This document shows positions 34,955-46,869 of a stretch of DNA of 64,000 bases, piece after piece. The notes under the pieces are model-generated. The model was not told where the DNA came from. It did not search any database and saw nothing but the letters and a program-made list of their open reading frames with translations. How positions within the stretch are numbered: the stretch's first letter is position 1; every line of letters begins with the position of its first letter. A program made the position numbers and the translations under genes. Source of the stretch: Episyrphus balteatus (taxonomy: Eukaryota; Arthropoda; Insecta; Diptera; Syrphidae); assembly GCF_945859705.1 (NCBI RefSeq), contig NC_079135.1, positions 868,001 to 932,000 of the forward strand, given 5' to 3'.

Positions 34955-37900
34955 AAGCAAGTACTTTTACTGCTGCATCGTGCATTTTGTTTATAAAATA
35001 AATTTTTGAGTTAACCTCCAAATAAAATAAATCGAACTTATATAAATTTGTTTGCATATTTACATTTAATTTAAATAAAATTTACTGTTACGTGAATTTA
35101 AAAAGACCCACACGTGTACACAAGAGACCTGTTAAAAAAAAAAAAAAACACTATACCTAATAACCATTAGGCATTACAGTCAGAATGCGAACAGATATAC
35201 ATAACCGTATATATTGGGTGTAATGTTATGTATAATTAACGTTATAAGAGCATAAGAGCAGTACACACACACAAACACAATTGAAATTCACCATTAAATT
35301 TTGTGTGACTATATGACGCCACCGTGCCACCGTTACCTATTGCTTTCCTTCACACTTTTCATTACAAAAAGCACAATGGCGATAATGTGCGGGAAAATTT
35401 GCATAATTGCTCCCGCAGAAAAATAAAATACATTAGGATAATGGTGCCTGTTTTTGATAGAATCCAGTGGTTTGAATTAATTATTAGGGTTTTTGCAAAT
35501 TTATTTGCAAAAGGTTGTGAATGTATATTGAAGGCTTTTGTGCATCAGCTGATTGGAAATTTTCCTATAATGTTGATAAAAAAAACTTGAGGTAAAAAAA
35601 ATAATGTTGTTTGGTGTTTTTTTTTTTTTTTTTGTTCTTTAGTTTATGGTAATAAGTAGGTACTTATAAACCTGGTCACTATTGCCGATATTTTATTTTT
35701 TTCATTGGAAAAATCTATTCAATCGTGTTTATATAGGTACCTACTGTTGATTTTACAGCATTTACTTTGTTTTAAATAAATAAATACAATTTATCAAGCG
35801 TTATTTGATTAGATGCAAATTTGTCTAGGCACGATATATGAGAGCAGGAGTGAAGTGACCTTCATTAAATTTTTATTGGTTTTTCTTGCTCTGTCACTAT
35901 TGCTCTCAATGCACGGTGGTATTGAAGACGCGGCAGATGATGCAGATTTGTTCGAAATGATTTCAGTTTTCCAAATTTGTAAATTTCAAAATCGTACCTG
36001 ATCCCGATTTTGAGTAACAGGCATTTTGACTTTGAATCGGAGAAAAAATTTTAACAAAAAGCAAAAGCATATTATAATGTCTTTTATCTTTTTTTAAAGC
36101 TAAAATATTATACTTGAATTGGATGTTCATTTGAAGTTGATTAAGTAAATAATTTTTGAGAAATTTAATTTCAAAGTCAAAATTTTAGAAAAAAATTAAA
36201 AATGTTTTTATATTTAAGTTCATTATTTTTAATTTTGAATTGCAAAGTATAAGTTTTTTCCTTAAATGCTCTATTTAGTTTTTAGTCAAATCCTTTAAAA
36301 TAGATGACAAAAACTATATTAGTTTTTCAAAAATGGAAAAAAAGATAGGCACTTTTATATTTGTTCCTAAAAAAAACTCGTGTAATGGATATTTAATCAA
36401 CAGAATTGTAAGTTTTAACCACTTCTAGCTTGACTTCTTGGCTTGGCTTCTTTTTTGTTGTTGTTGTTTTTATTTTTGTTGTATTTAAACAATTTTTTTT
36501 GTAATTTTTAGAGATTTGTATTTTTTAAACTTTTATATTACGAGAATTGGACGTGAAACCGATTTTTTTAAATTTAATCATTATCTTTAGCTGTTAAAAG
36601 CCTTTCATAGTCTACAATGGTTCTCTGTTATCGGTGACTATATTTTTTTTGGCTAATGTCACTTTGACGTTTACTGAAAATAGTCTCTGCTGCTATTTTA
36701 TTTCTTGTTGTTGATACTTCTTCCTCTTGTTAATCATTTTGAAAACAATTTTTTATGAAACGAACCGAAAATTGCATTGAACTGGAGACGTTTGAAATTA
36801 TTTTCATAACGTAAAATTATAATAGATTTCAGCATTTTAACTATGACTATGAATCGAAAAAGGATTAAAACTTATCTCAAAAATGATCTCCAAACCTGGG
36901 CACCCGAGATAAGATATCCAACTGATGTAACCAACTTCGTTCATCAGACATCATCCGACATATATCTCAAAAACTGCACCAAAAACAGCCTCTTCCCGGA
37001 GAAAATGGTAGATTTAAAATTGGTTGTGATTTCTGTCAAAGGTGCTAAAATAGGAACATGATCTCCAAATATAAGCGATCTCCCTTCTAAACAAATTAAG
37101 TGAACTTCTGGAAGAACTGAAATCATCCTAGAAATGCAGAACTCACAATCACAACTACCCCAATTTATACCCTATTTAAACTCAGACCATACCTCTAATT
37201 TCAGCTTTATTTAAATACAAATTTCATGGGAGAAAAAACTGGTTGTGTAATAACAAATAACTAAAAAAATCCCCTTAATTACATTGGACTTCATTATGAA
37301 TGTTAAATTTGCTTATACATTTCAAATGAACTCCAACATACCGTAACAACGTGTTTATTAAAAAAAATGTCAGCAAATTTATACATACAGCTAACTAGTT
37401 TAAATAGTTCCTGTGAAAAATTGCAACTTCGTAAAACTGCTGTGTACATAATTTCATGGAAAATTTATGATATTACATCCATACAGCAAAGGATTTTGTT
37501 TTTGGTATTGATTAATTGCATTATAATTTTATTCCCGAATAAATGAAAATCCTTTCACTTTCGACTTATTTGTATACCTAAAATTTTCAGCATTACAAAA
37601 AATTAATATTCATAAAACCATCTCAGAAACTTATCTATAAATTTTATTTTTAACAAGCATTCCAATTAGATAAAATGTGTCCTAAAGCAGAGTATGACCT
37701 TATTTTGTAGGTAGGTATTGCAAATGAAACTTTTGTATGTCCTTTGTCCATTTTAATATACGGATGTCGGATTTATTGTAGAGCTTGCAGATAAATGTAA
37801 TTGTCCTAAAATTGCAAAGCCATTTTTATTATTAGAAATTATTAAGGCAAAATATTCCTTATACATATACGTAGGATACAGTTACATGCGGTGGCTTCTC

Positions 37901-40009
37901 TACGATTTCTATCTTTGTGCATCCTGGATATAGATAAAAAAGAGAGATAGAAAAAAAAAACCATATCCTTGTCCATTATATCGTTTATAGTTGCATGAAC
38001 TTTGATCCCATGAGTTTCATTAGAACGAAAAGTTTTCATAACGAAATGATTTATCATAGTGCTGCAGTGCAGTGCAGTACCAGTGAAGTCCTTTTTGAGT
38101 TTTGCTTGCCTCAGGGCAATGGTCAGACTTATATGTATTTATATGGAGTAATAGTATCCAGTAGGTACCTATTTATGTGTGGATATATAAGTTGTGAAAC
38201 ATTTCCGGAGGCTTGGAGGCAAAGTCACTGTGTAAAAAGTTTTTTCTTATTCCTCGTTCTCTCTGTTGGTTATATGTTCGAAAATTGTGTTGTGTGTGTG
38301 TGTTGAATAAAATGTTCAGTGTATCCTGATCATCTCTTTTGAACTTACTTCTTATTTTTTTTTTTTGGTGAGTTAGGTCCTAGGACCAACTCTATACGAG
38401 ACTCAGGACAACGACATTGTTTCAACCTAATTGGATATAATGACAGCAACTGTGGTTACGAAGTTGATAGTTTGAATACCTAAGCGACGACAACGGCAGC
38501 AGTAGCAGTGGCATCGGCATCGGCAGTGAATATCAAAAGTTGCTCTTTCCTGTCTTGTTCTGCTCCTTTAGATTTGTTTCAGGAGTCATGCTGCCTCCGT
38601 AATGTAGAATACTTTGTATTCATAGAATATAGTTGCAAAAGTTTGGATTGTCGTCTCCTTATTTTGAAATTCGAAGCTCTCTATAGTTTGTATAAGAACC
38701 AAAGCCAAATTTTCTCGTCAATATTTAGATGTATCTATGCGAATAGATGTGTATATTTTGAGGAACAGAACAAATTTGTTAACAAGAACTGAAGAACTGT
38801 GAAGGTAAGAGTATGAAGGTATTCTAAATCCAGGCACTGAATACATGGATTCAAATTATAACATCGTCCTAAGAGTGATAATGGTATTTAAATCTGTGGG
38901 TAATCCCAAACGAATATTCTTTGAAGAATGTTGTGGGAAAGTTTTTGTATACTCTTCGAGAGGATAGCTCTTGGACAAGATTAGTGCAGTCTTGATGATG
39001 TAAGTTTTTATGTTTGAAAAATGTCATTATTCAAAACAGTCTTTACTTTTCTAAGTTATAAAACCATCTTTACCTTTTATGGCCATGATACATCATTGAC
39101 TTGAAGATATCCTTGATATCATATAGCAGTCATAAAAATCATCTTACTCACACAATTTGACAAATTGTTTTTAGAATTAAGCAATATGCCAGCATGACAA
39201 AAGGCATTTACCAAGAACAAGAAGAGCTTCAATCACATCAAAAAGTCGAAAAGGTCTTGGAAGTACACACATTATCTTATTTTCACAGCTCACTGGCATC
39301 AGTCTGAAATGGGCGAAACTAAAAAAAAAATGTCTCCATTATAAAAAAATGTCGTTACATTAAAGTGAACGTGTTTGTTGCTCAAAATCGTTTTTCAATC
39401 CTTTAAGGAGAGTAGGTATGGATGTTTATGAATGTGAAAATGTTCTTCACGTCAGAATGGTTTTGATTGAGAGCCATTATCATTGTTAAGAGTTGTTCTT
39501 TCTTATCGATAGAACACGTAAACGTAGGAACATACTCTCAAGCTCAGTGATGTGAAAACGATTGTTAAGTTATTGTGTGGTTTGAGGAAGATGTAATTTT
39601 TTTATTTAAAGAAATGAGGTTAGAAACACTTTTCAATCAGTTGCATTGTGTGAATCGATTTATTTATCAGACAAGCAAATTTATGTCATATATTATTTAC
39701 ATTATGTTGAAGTTACATTGAAATAAAGTATTATCATTTTGATGGTCATTGATTGTACTTAACTTTTAGACTATATTTTTAAATTTACTAATGTTTTTTT
39801 TTTTTAATTCATTCATTCTTCATTACCTAATAAAAATAGAATTTAATATGTTTAAGTCTGCTTTAAAAAACCATGTTTCAAATTATCATACTTTTGTAAT
39901 TCATATGATAGTTTGAAATTTTATTTCTCGTTTTTATTTTCTAAACGGTGAATGATACAATAAAACTTCAAACGACAATTTATTTTAATACACTCATGAA
40001 AATTGGCAA
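34955..40009. other. AT-rich non-coding stretch with some higher-complexity islands
   Basis: No gene was recognised. 35295-35590 and 38040-38330 have more balanced composition; the first includes homeodomain-type ATTA/TAAT words and an E-box-like CAGCTG, so it is a candidate enhancer, without further proof. 36840-37140 looks like an old repeat on the minus strand but matches nothing else here. CAG/GCA-rich triplets occur at 38488-38526. Confidence 0.5.
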
Positions 40010-42030
40010 AAAGTTTGCTTTTGGGATAAGAACCAAGGACCAAAGAGGAAGAGCGGACAAAAATTGTTTGTGAAATATAACCATATGACACATTTTTTTA
40101 ATGTTGAATCTAATGACATAAAAATAAAGTCAATACGATTGCTTTAAGAAAAGTTATTGCCGATTACAGGGTGCTTGTTTTTTTACTTCAACAGTTAAAA
40201 TGCAACCGAAAACCATGTGAAAAACATGCTACACTGATGAAATTCGGGATGAAGGTTTTAGATAAAGCAGGCACAAAGGATTCATAAAGTTCTTAAAAAT
40301 ATTTTTGGTGAGAGGGTGTTTTTTTTTTTTTTTTGAAGGGTAAGAAATGTAAATATCATAACAACTGAAATAAATTTTATTAATTTTTTAAACTTTGTGA
40401 AAACATTTTGTTTGTTATCAGAACTAAAAATCTAAAAGTCGTCAAAATTATCTTGAGTGAAAGTGTGGTTGTTTTAATGAAATGATGAAATTCGGAATTA
40501 GTAGGTACATACCAGAAAAACTGGGACAAAAATGTTACACCAATAAAAATTGGTAGGGGAGAGTGGGGCTAAATGTAACAGGGGTAAGAATTAACAGCTA
40601 AAAAAAGCGATGTTCCTTTCAATATTAAGAAACGCGTAAAGGAGAAAAATGCTCAATTTTTGCATATCTACCGGCACATTTTCTTCAGATGAAGATTAGA
40701 CGACAGGGTGAGAAGTTACACTAGTGGTGCCCAAAAAATGCATGTTTGTAACTTTTTTTTTAAATTTTATTTTTGGTCTACCACTACCTCTTTACCCGAA
40801 AAAGATAGAGTGCTAAGTGTTTTTTTGTTATATGCAACTGTGTTTTGGCTCAAATAGCGTGTATATGTTAGTTCTATATCAGTTTCGCTTTTTTTTTAAA
40901 TTGATTTTATGTGCCAAATTTCATGCTGGGGCTAGTTGTAACATTTTTCCGGGGCAAGTTGTACCATGTAAAAACCTACCTATACTGAAAAATTGTTTAC
41001 CTAATATAATTAACAACCCTGAATATGAGTGCTTGTAATTGAATTTGTATTTATTTTGAAATTGGAAACACATTTTTGAACCACCACTTGAATTCATAAA
41101 GCTTATAAAACAATTTATGAATTCGAATAACTTTTATTTAAGACTACTGTCAAATTTTCTCTGGAAATCTTGGATTTGCTCCACTTTTTACAAATTTGCA
41201 CCAAAATTTCATGACTGAGGTTTGTTTTTATTGTTATTAATTAAAAATAAATAAATATAAACAAATAAAGGTATTTTTCTCTTATTTTTAGTTCTTGGTA
41301 CAACCTACCCCGGTATGTGTTACACTTTGCCCCGTATGTGGGGTAAGTTGAAACAACACGATTTTTTTTTTGGAAGCTTCATTTTTCAACATTACCGTTA
41401 TGTTTTGCTAAATTTTTATGATGGATCTTGGAGCTAAAACATGGGTCTTTAATTTAAAAAAGGTCTGGTTGACCCACTTTCAAATTTGTAGGAGAACCAT
41501 CGATTTTAGAAAAAAGTGTTACATTTGGCCCCACTCTCCCCTACAAATATTTTACTTATAACAGGAACCAAGAATCTAAGCAGTCTTTAAAATTATTTCA
41601 GTCGAAAGGGTGTTTTTTTTTCGGAAACATGGAAAATCCGCGATAAGTCCGATAAAATCAATGGTATAAAATGTATCCTTACAAAATTTATTAAGAATGT
41701 TTTCTTTCCCATGGGAATTATCAATTATGAATAAAATATGTCTTACATTTTTTTCATGTAAAAGGCTGTATTTTTTTAGGTGTAGAGAAAATGTGGGTAT
41801 ATTGGAAAAAGTAAGCAATGATAGTGGTACCCTAATAAAATTCAGTAATTATGTTACTTTTGAGATTAGAAACAAGAATCTAAAGTGTCTATAAGAATAT
41901 CAAGGTTAAAAAAGGGTGTTTTTTTGAGTAAAAACAATATTAATATAAATTTGGTAAAAATGTTAAAAAATACGTTGGGACAGAAAGCAAGAACAAAGAG
42001 TTTTCATTAAAAAATCTAGGTGAAAGTGAG
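40010..42030. repeat. Degenerate dispersed tandem array, split by a MITE
   Basis: A phrase of the type AGAACCAAGAATCTAAA, then an ATTAT segment, then GGTGAAAGGGTGTTTTTTT recurs in decayed form: AAGAACCAAGG near 40030, GTGAGAGGGTGTTTTT near 40310, GAACTAAAAATCTAAAAG near 40420, GAACCAAGAATCTAAGCAG near 41563 with AAAGGGTGTTTTTTTT near 41605, AAACAAGAATCTAAAG near 41871 with AAAAGGGTGTTTTTTTG near 41910, and AGCAAGAACAAAGAG near 41987. Spacing is uneven (roughly 100-320 bp), so this is an old array eroded by indels. The element at 40554-41543 was inserted into it later. Confidence 0.6.
40554..41543. mobile_element. TA-flanked element with GGGGAGAGTGGGGC termini
   Basis: TAGGGGAGAGTGGGGCTAAA at 40554 and its inverse ending at 41543 match over about 27 bp with one mismatch, running inward to TGTAACA. 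Both ends carry TA, compatible with a TA duplication (40554-40555, 41542-41543) and Tc1/mariner-like mobility. Inside, GGGGCAAGTTGTA-type boxes occur in both orientations (near 40928, 40953, 41299, 41340), related to the termini. No transposase frame is present. A similar word, GGGGAGACCGGGG, occurs alone near 27066. Confidence 0.86.
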
Positions 42031-42203
42031 TTTTTTTCGAAGGCACCATAAAATCTGTAATTGGCCCTAAAAAGCCAATAATTCATTTTATTTTTCGTTT
42101 CGATGACAAATTGAAAGTTTATTGGTACTTAAGTTCTTAAACGTTTTACGCGAATAATTCGCTTTTTGGGACCAATTACAGATTTTACGGTGTCAAAAAA
42201 AAA
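42031..42203. repeat. Foldback with ~40-bp arms
   Basis: TTTTTTTCGAAGGCACCATA at 42031 continues through AAATCTGTAATTGG to AAAAAGC and is mirrored at 42161-42203 (GCTTTTTGGGACCAATTACA then GATTTTACGGTGTC and an A run) with few mismatches. The loop is about 90 bp. This is probably a small MITE. Its left arm coincides with the last GTGAGTTTTTTT unit of the neighbouring degenerate array, so the two may be related. Confidence 0.8.
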
Positions 42204-42215
42204 CAACCTCTGATT

Positions 42216-42545
42216 TTAATACAGTTTCTACAAAATTCAACATTTCTACAAAATTTCATATCAACATTATTAAAATAAAATTCAAAATTATTTTATTTTT
42301 GAAAAACAACTCAAACGGTTTTGAAATTTATTTTTTATCAAAATGCATCGTAATAAGACAAATCAAATTGTATACTTTTTTTGGAGCTAAGATTCATTTA
42401 AAATTGTTGAACTTTTTTTTATTTAGGAAAACATATTTTATATTTTTTTATTTTATAATTATTTATCAATTAGCTATAAAGAATAAAAACAATACATATT
42501 TAAGAAAAATTAAGCAACTTGAATTCTAAGAGCAATTTATATCAA
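42216..42545. repeat. Fragment of the Helentron-like repeat family
   Basis: The order CTACAAAATTTCATATCAAC, an A/T run, CGGTTTTGAAATT, AAAATGCATCGTAAT, AATTGTATACTTTTTTTGGA, then ATTAAGCAACTTGAATTCTA and AGAGCAA parallels 60040-60310 (CTACAAAATGGCATACCAG, CGATTTTGAAAATT, AAAATGCATGTTAAT, AACTGCATACTTGTTTTGGA, ATTTAAGCAACTTTAAATCT, AGAGCAA). It therefore looks like the distal part of the same family without the GTCT module. Confidence 0.65.
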
Positions 42546-45500
42546 TACATTTTAACACATTCATACTTGTTTTAAAAAATAAACATCATACCTCATACGC
42601 ATTGACCACCATTGTGTGTGCAAGCACTCTCGACCAAAAATGTTTGTGTTTTGCTTTTCATTCATTTATTTTCGAGAACAAAATCCCTTATCCTAGAGTG
42701 GTATCACATTGGCTTTTTCCCCCAATTAGCATACTTATTCCTTTCTAGTTTGCAAAATTGTTGAACTTAAACAGATGGTGAAATTACCATCGAAATTAAT
42801 AACAGTTAATGGCAATACCACACCAACACATTACAATCAGGTATCACGAGAGAGAGCGAGGAATAAAGTAGGACACTACACCATCACCACATTGGTGTGG
42901 GATGTGCTCAATAAATTTTCATTATATTAGAATCAACTTATTCTGCATCAACCAAGTAGATACTACTTACCTATCTCTAGCCACACCGTGTGTCCTGGTC
43001 CTGTCCAGTGTAGTTGCCATTCGTTTGGATAAATGCCAGCATTGCTGTCGTGGCATGACAATCAGAATAAAATGTAATGATGATTGCGTGTTGATGAGCT
43101 TTAATTATTCACCAGAAGGCATATAAATACATAGCTACTGCTATATGCTGCATAAAGGACGATAACTGCAATGCTTACTTTAGCCGCAACCAACATTAAA
43201 TGAAATGGATTTCAATTACTGGCAAATCCAAAATTAATATCAATAAATTCAATATTTACAAATTTAAATCTCGAGAGTATTTAAGTATTTTTTATCAATT
43301 TAGAGGAAAAGCAGGAAAAACGAAAAAAAATGCAAGGATAAAAGAAAAATGTATAAAAGGGTGTTGGTTTTTAATTCAAAAGGATGCGAAATAATACGTA
43401 TAAGATTTTCTTATCATCAGAATTTTAAACATTCAAGAACAAATCATTTTCTTTATTAAATAAGAAATTATGAAAAAAAATAAGCGAATTTTTATTCAAA
43501 TTGTTTGAGGTCTAAAAACATCCTTTAACTGTACCACCTGAGAATTCCCACTACCAAATGCTTTAACGTTGTTTTCTGAGCTGGAAAATTAATATACTAA
43601 AACATTCGTGTACCAAAAACAAAGATATAAACTTATTCAGTATTCACCCATCCCTTTGAATTCCGCGCGCGAATATCCTTAAACTGGCGACTTGAACAGG
43701 AAATGTGTTTTATTTTATTTTTCTTTTCTATTGTATATTCAATCGAGTAAGTAACACAAAGTATTTTTAGGATTATTGGGATGCCGCATTCTTGTATCTT
43801 CCTGCAACCAAAGTTTAAATGATATCTATAAGGATATACCTATGCTTCCCAATCTATAAGGGGGAAGGAAAGAAAGAAAGACTTTTTCAATATAAGATAA
43901 TACTCTTTGTTGCTAAAACCAATTTTTGTTATTTTTTTTTTTTTTTTGTAGCGTGGAATTGTTTTTATTTTTGCTTCACGTTGAAATTGAATTCGAATGC
44001 AATAAAGTATATAGATTGCTTTTCCATTTTGCTTTTTCTTTTGCTTTGTTCTGCTTTCGGAAGTAAAAATTCCATTGTGAAAGATTGCTCGGGCAGAAAT
44101 TTATATTTTTTTCTTTTTCTATTTTCTTTTCTCAATAAAATTATATAGATTGAATAAAAAGAAATGAAAAGATACACAAAATTGTAAGAGAACGACTGCT
44201 AGAGGTCAAATTATTTCCTACAAAACAAAAAACCAATACATATTAACTGTATCTAAAAAAAATTGAATTTCATACTCAGAGTATATTTCCTAATTAATGA
44301 TTCTTGAACATTTTTTTTTTGCAAGGTATATTTAAATCGATAAGAGAATTCTCAATATCTTCCTCTCAGCAATGTGTAGAAACGTTTCCATTAAGAAACA
44401 AGAAAACCACCACGATTTTAGTTCCAAAAATGAATATAAAATAAAATTTATGTAAACCACATTTTGCTGTCGTCAATAACTGAACTGAACTCAGGCATGA
44501 GAGGACTTTATTTGCGGGTTTTGGGTATAAGCTCTGCGACCAAATATCTACATGAAGCACAACTTATATAATAGTCGTAGCTAGTGATGGGGGAATTTTT
44601 GGGAAAACTTTCACGTACCCAACACAGGATGTGCTAAAGTTTCGTGTGTTGAGATTAGAAACCCACAAATTTATCGAAAATATTGGTAAAAAAAATTCAA
44701 ATAAAATGCGAAACATGTATGAGTATTTGACATTTAAGTTTGAGCTCTTCAATACCTTTTAGAATTCTTAATAAAACATGTAAATTTGAACTAACTACTT
44801 TAATGATTTAATGTTTTTGAAGAAATTATACATGAAACCAATTCCTTTTAAATATTATATCAATTATTTTTTTTTTAGGAACCATATTAAAATTCACTGA
44901 GAAGGATTTTGCTTGTCACACACTTTTTTATTTAAAATAAGAAAACCATTTAAAAAGGTTTCTCCTTGCTCAATGGTTAATTCAATATTTAAAAGTTTTC
45001 AAATTTGAAAAGTTTATTATGCATACACGAGTCGAGTCGAGTATATGACGAAGAATTTTACTTGAAGAAAATTTTTGAATTCAAGTCCGCCCAACAAATT
45101 TCAAACTTTTTAGTAAAAAGTTTTGTCATTCAAAAGGAAACGATAAGGGCTATATGAGGGCAGAAGTTAGACGATGTATTTGCTTAGGATCTAAATCAAT
45201 GAACCAATTATATGAGTAGGTACATATAAGGCTTAGAACTTTTGTTATTTATTTAAATTTGTTTTGAGAGTAGTTGAGTAGTATTTTTTATTTCTGTTCA
45301 AAATAGATAACTACCTAATACAAAAATTATATGATAGCCAGTTTTTAAATAGGTAGTTATGTAAACCTCAATTAAAGTTATGCAAAATAAAGTTCAAAAA
45401 ATCAAAAACGATGTTGGCATGTCATTTTATGTTCTGTATGCTATAAAAAAATCCACGAGCCTGGAACATTTTTTAACCGATTTTTATTTTTGTTTATATT

Positions 45501-46451
45501 TAAAAAAATAATAACTCTTTCAAAGAACATAAATACATAATATGAACATATTATTTATAGCAAAAATATTAACTTGTATCAGCATTTTTCAAGAAGTCTG
45601 AACTTAGTAGCACAAGACTTTAACACCGTTTTAGAAAACAGTTTAATTCATAATTTTTTCTTCTGCTTGGTAAGTTTAAAGTTAAAAAAAAAATTGGCGG
45701 AAAATTAAAGAATTTTTCAAATTATAACACTGTGAAAATAATTTTGAGTAGGTACCTAGATAACATTCAAAAATTTCAGTGTTAGCGAGGGTCTATTTCT
45801 ACCGAGTTTTCATTTAAAAAAAAGCAGATTTAAAATAAGAAAGTAATTTTTTAATAACAACCATAATAGCAACAACCAAGTCTTGAACCAAACATTTTTA
45901 AATAACGTTGTGTACAAATTTTAACAAGATAAGATTATAAGATCCCAATTCTTAATTGAATAATGGAAACCACATGATTTTAAGTTTTTCAGTTTCTAAG
46001 AAAATGGGATATCATGAAAAAAAGCTTTTTTCAGATTTGATTTTTTTTAACCAGTTTTCGATTTAACTTTTTGAACTGCAAAAATTTTTTTTTTTGCGAT
46101 TTGGATACAAGCTAATTTTGTGCTTGTGAACAAAAAAGTTACAAGTTGCCTGAAGTCTGGAGAAAATCAGAAATTAAAAAGAAACGATTTTATGGAAGGT
46201 ACAGTTCTTCCCAAAAACATTTTAATTCAGACAGAACACAGGACAGAGTACCAAAATTTTGTGAGCATTTTTTTTTTCTTATAAAAGTTTTTTAAAGTTT
46301 GTATTTCAAAGGATAAAATGAATAGCGTTGTAAGTAGAACAATTAAAAAAAATACATTAATTCAAAATAATCACTAGCTACAATCAGTACCTAAGTATTT
46401 CAATTTTGTTCTGAGCATTTTACACGAATATTTAAATTTCACACTGGATTA
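42546..46451. other. AT-rich non-coding stretch
   Basis: No gene or transposon terminus recognised. 42600-43130 has more balanced composition than its surroundings and may include conserved regulatory DNA. The frames in it (for example 42902-43126) carry no domain. Confidence 0.5.
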
Positions 46452-46869
46452 ACATATCGTCGGCGTAAAGCAAAATTGTTGTAAATCCACTTTTTACCGA
46501 AAATGAGTTAATGATGCAGTTTTACTAATTTGAGGGTGCTCTTTCCAAATTTGAAAACCGTTCTGTCAAAAAAATTTCATTCCGCAGATAATATAAATTA
46601 ATGGGACATAGAAAAATAAAAAAAAGGAAAGAGCCTTTTTAAAATGAGCCCGAGTATTCTTGATTGTTCTAAGTCTCATCATATTTTGTTCTAAGTCCAC
46701 TTTTTATTTAAGGAAAACACGTACTTGTATAGGAATTGTTCTATGTCCAATTTTGGGTTTAATGGCGAACGAGCAGAAAATTGCAAACCAATTTGAAACT
46801 TAAAAATCGTGCCCTGTAAAATTATCTTTTTGTGACTAAGAACAATTTTGCTTTACGCCGACGATATGT
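46452..46869. mobile_element. TATCGTCGGCGTAAAGC MITE with CTAAGTCCA internal repeats
   Basis: ACATATCGTCGGCGTAAAGC at 46452 opens a 29-bp terminal inverted repeat (to TTGTT at 46480) that is perfectly mirrored at 46841-46869. Inside, TTGTTCTAAGTCCACTTTTT-like phrases occur at least four times (near 46477, 46675, 46692 and 46737, and inverted next to the right end), again a subterminal-repeat pattern. No coding frame. The perfect ends suggest it is the youngest of the four TATCGTCG elements in the window. Confidence 0.9.

Noticed and set aside
36840..37140. Possible old coding repeat on the minus strand (SGAQVWRSFLR, PILAPLTEI)
   Set aside because: Fragments read well in places but match no family I can name and are interrupted by stops; kept only as an unassigned old repeat.
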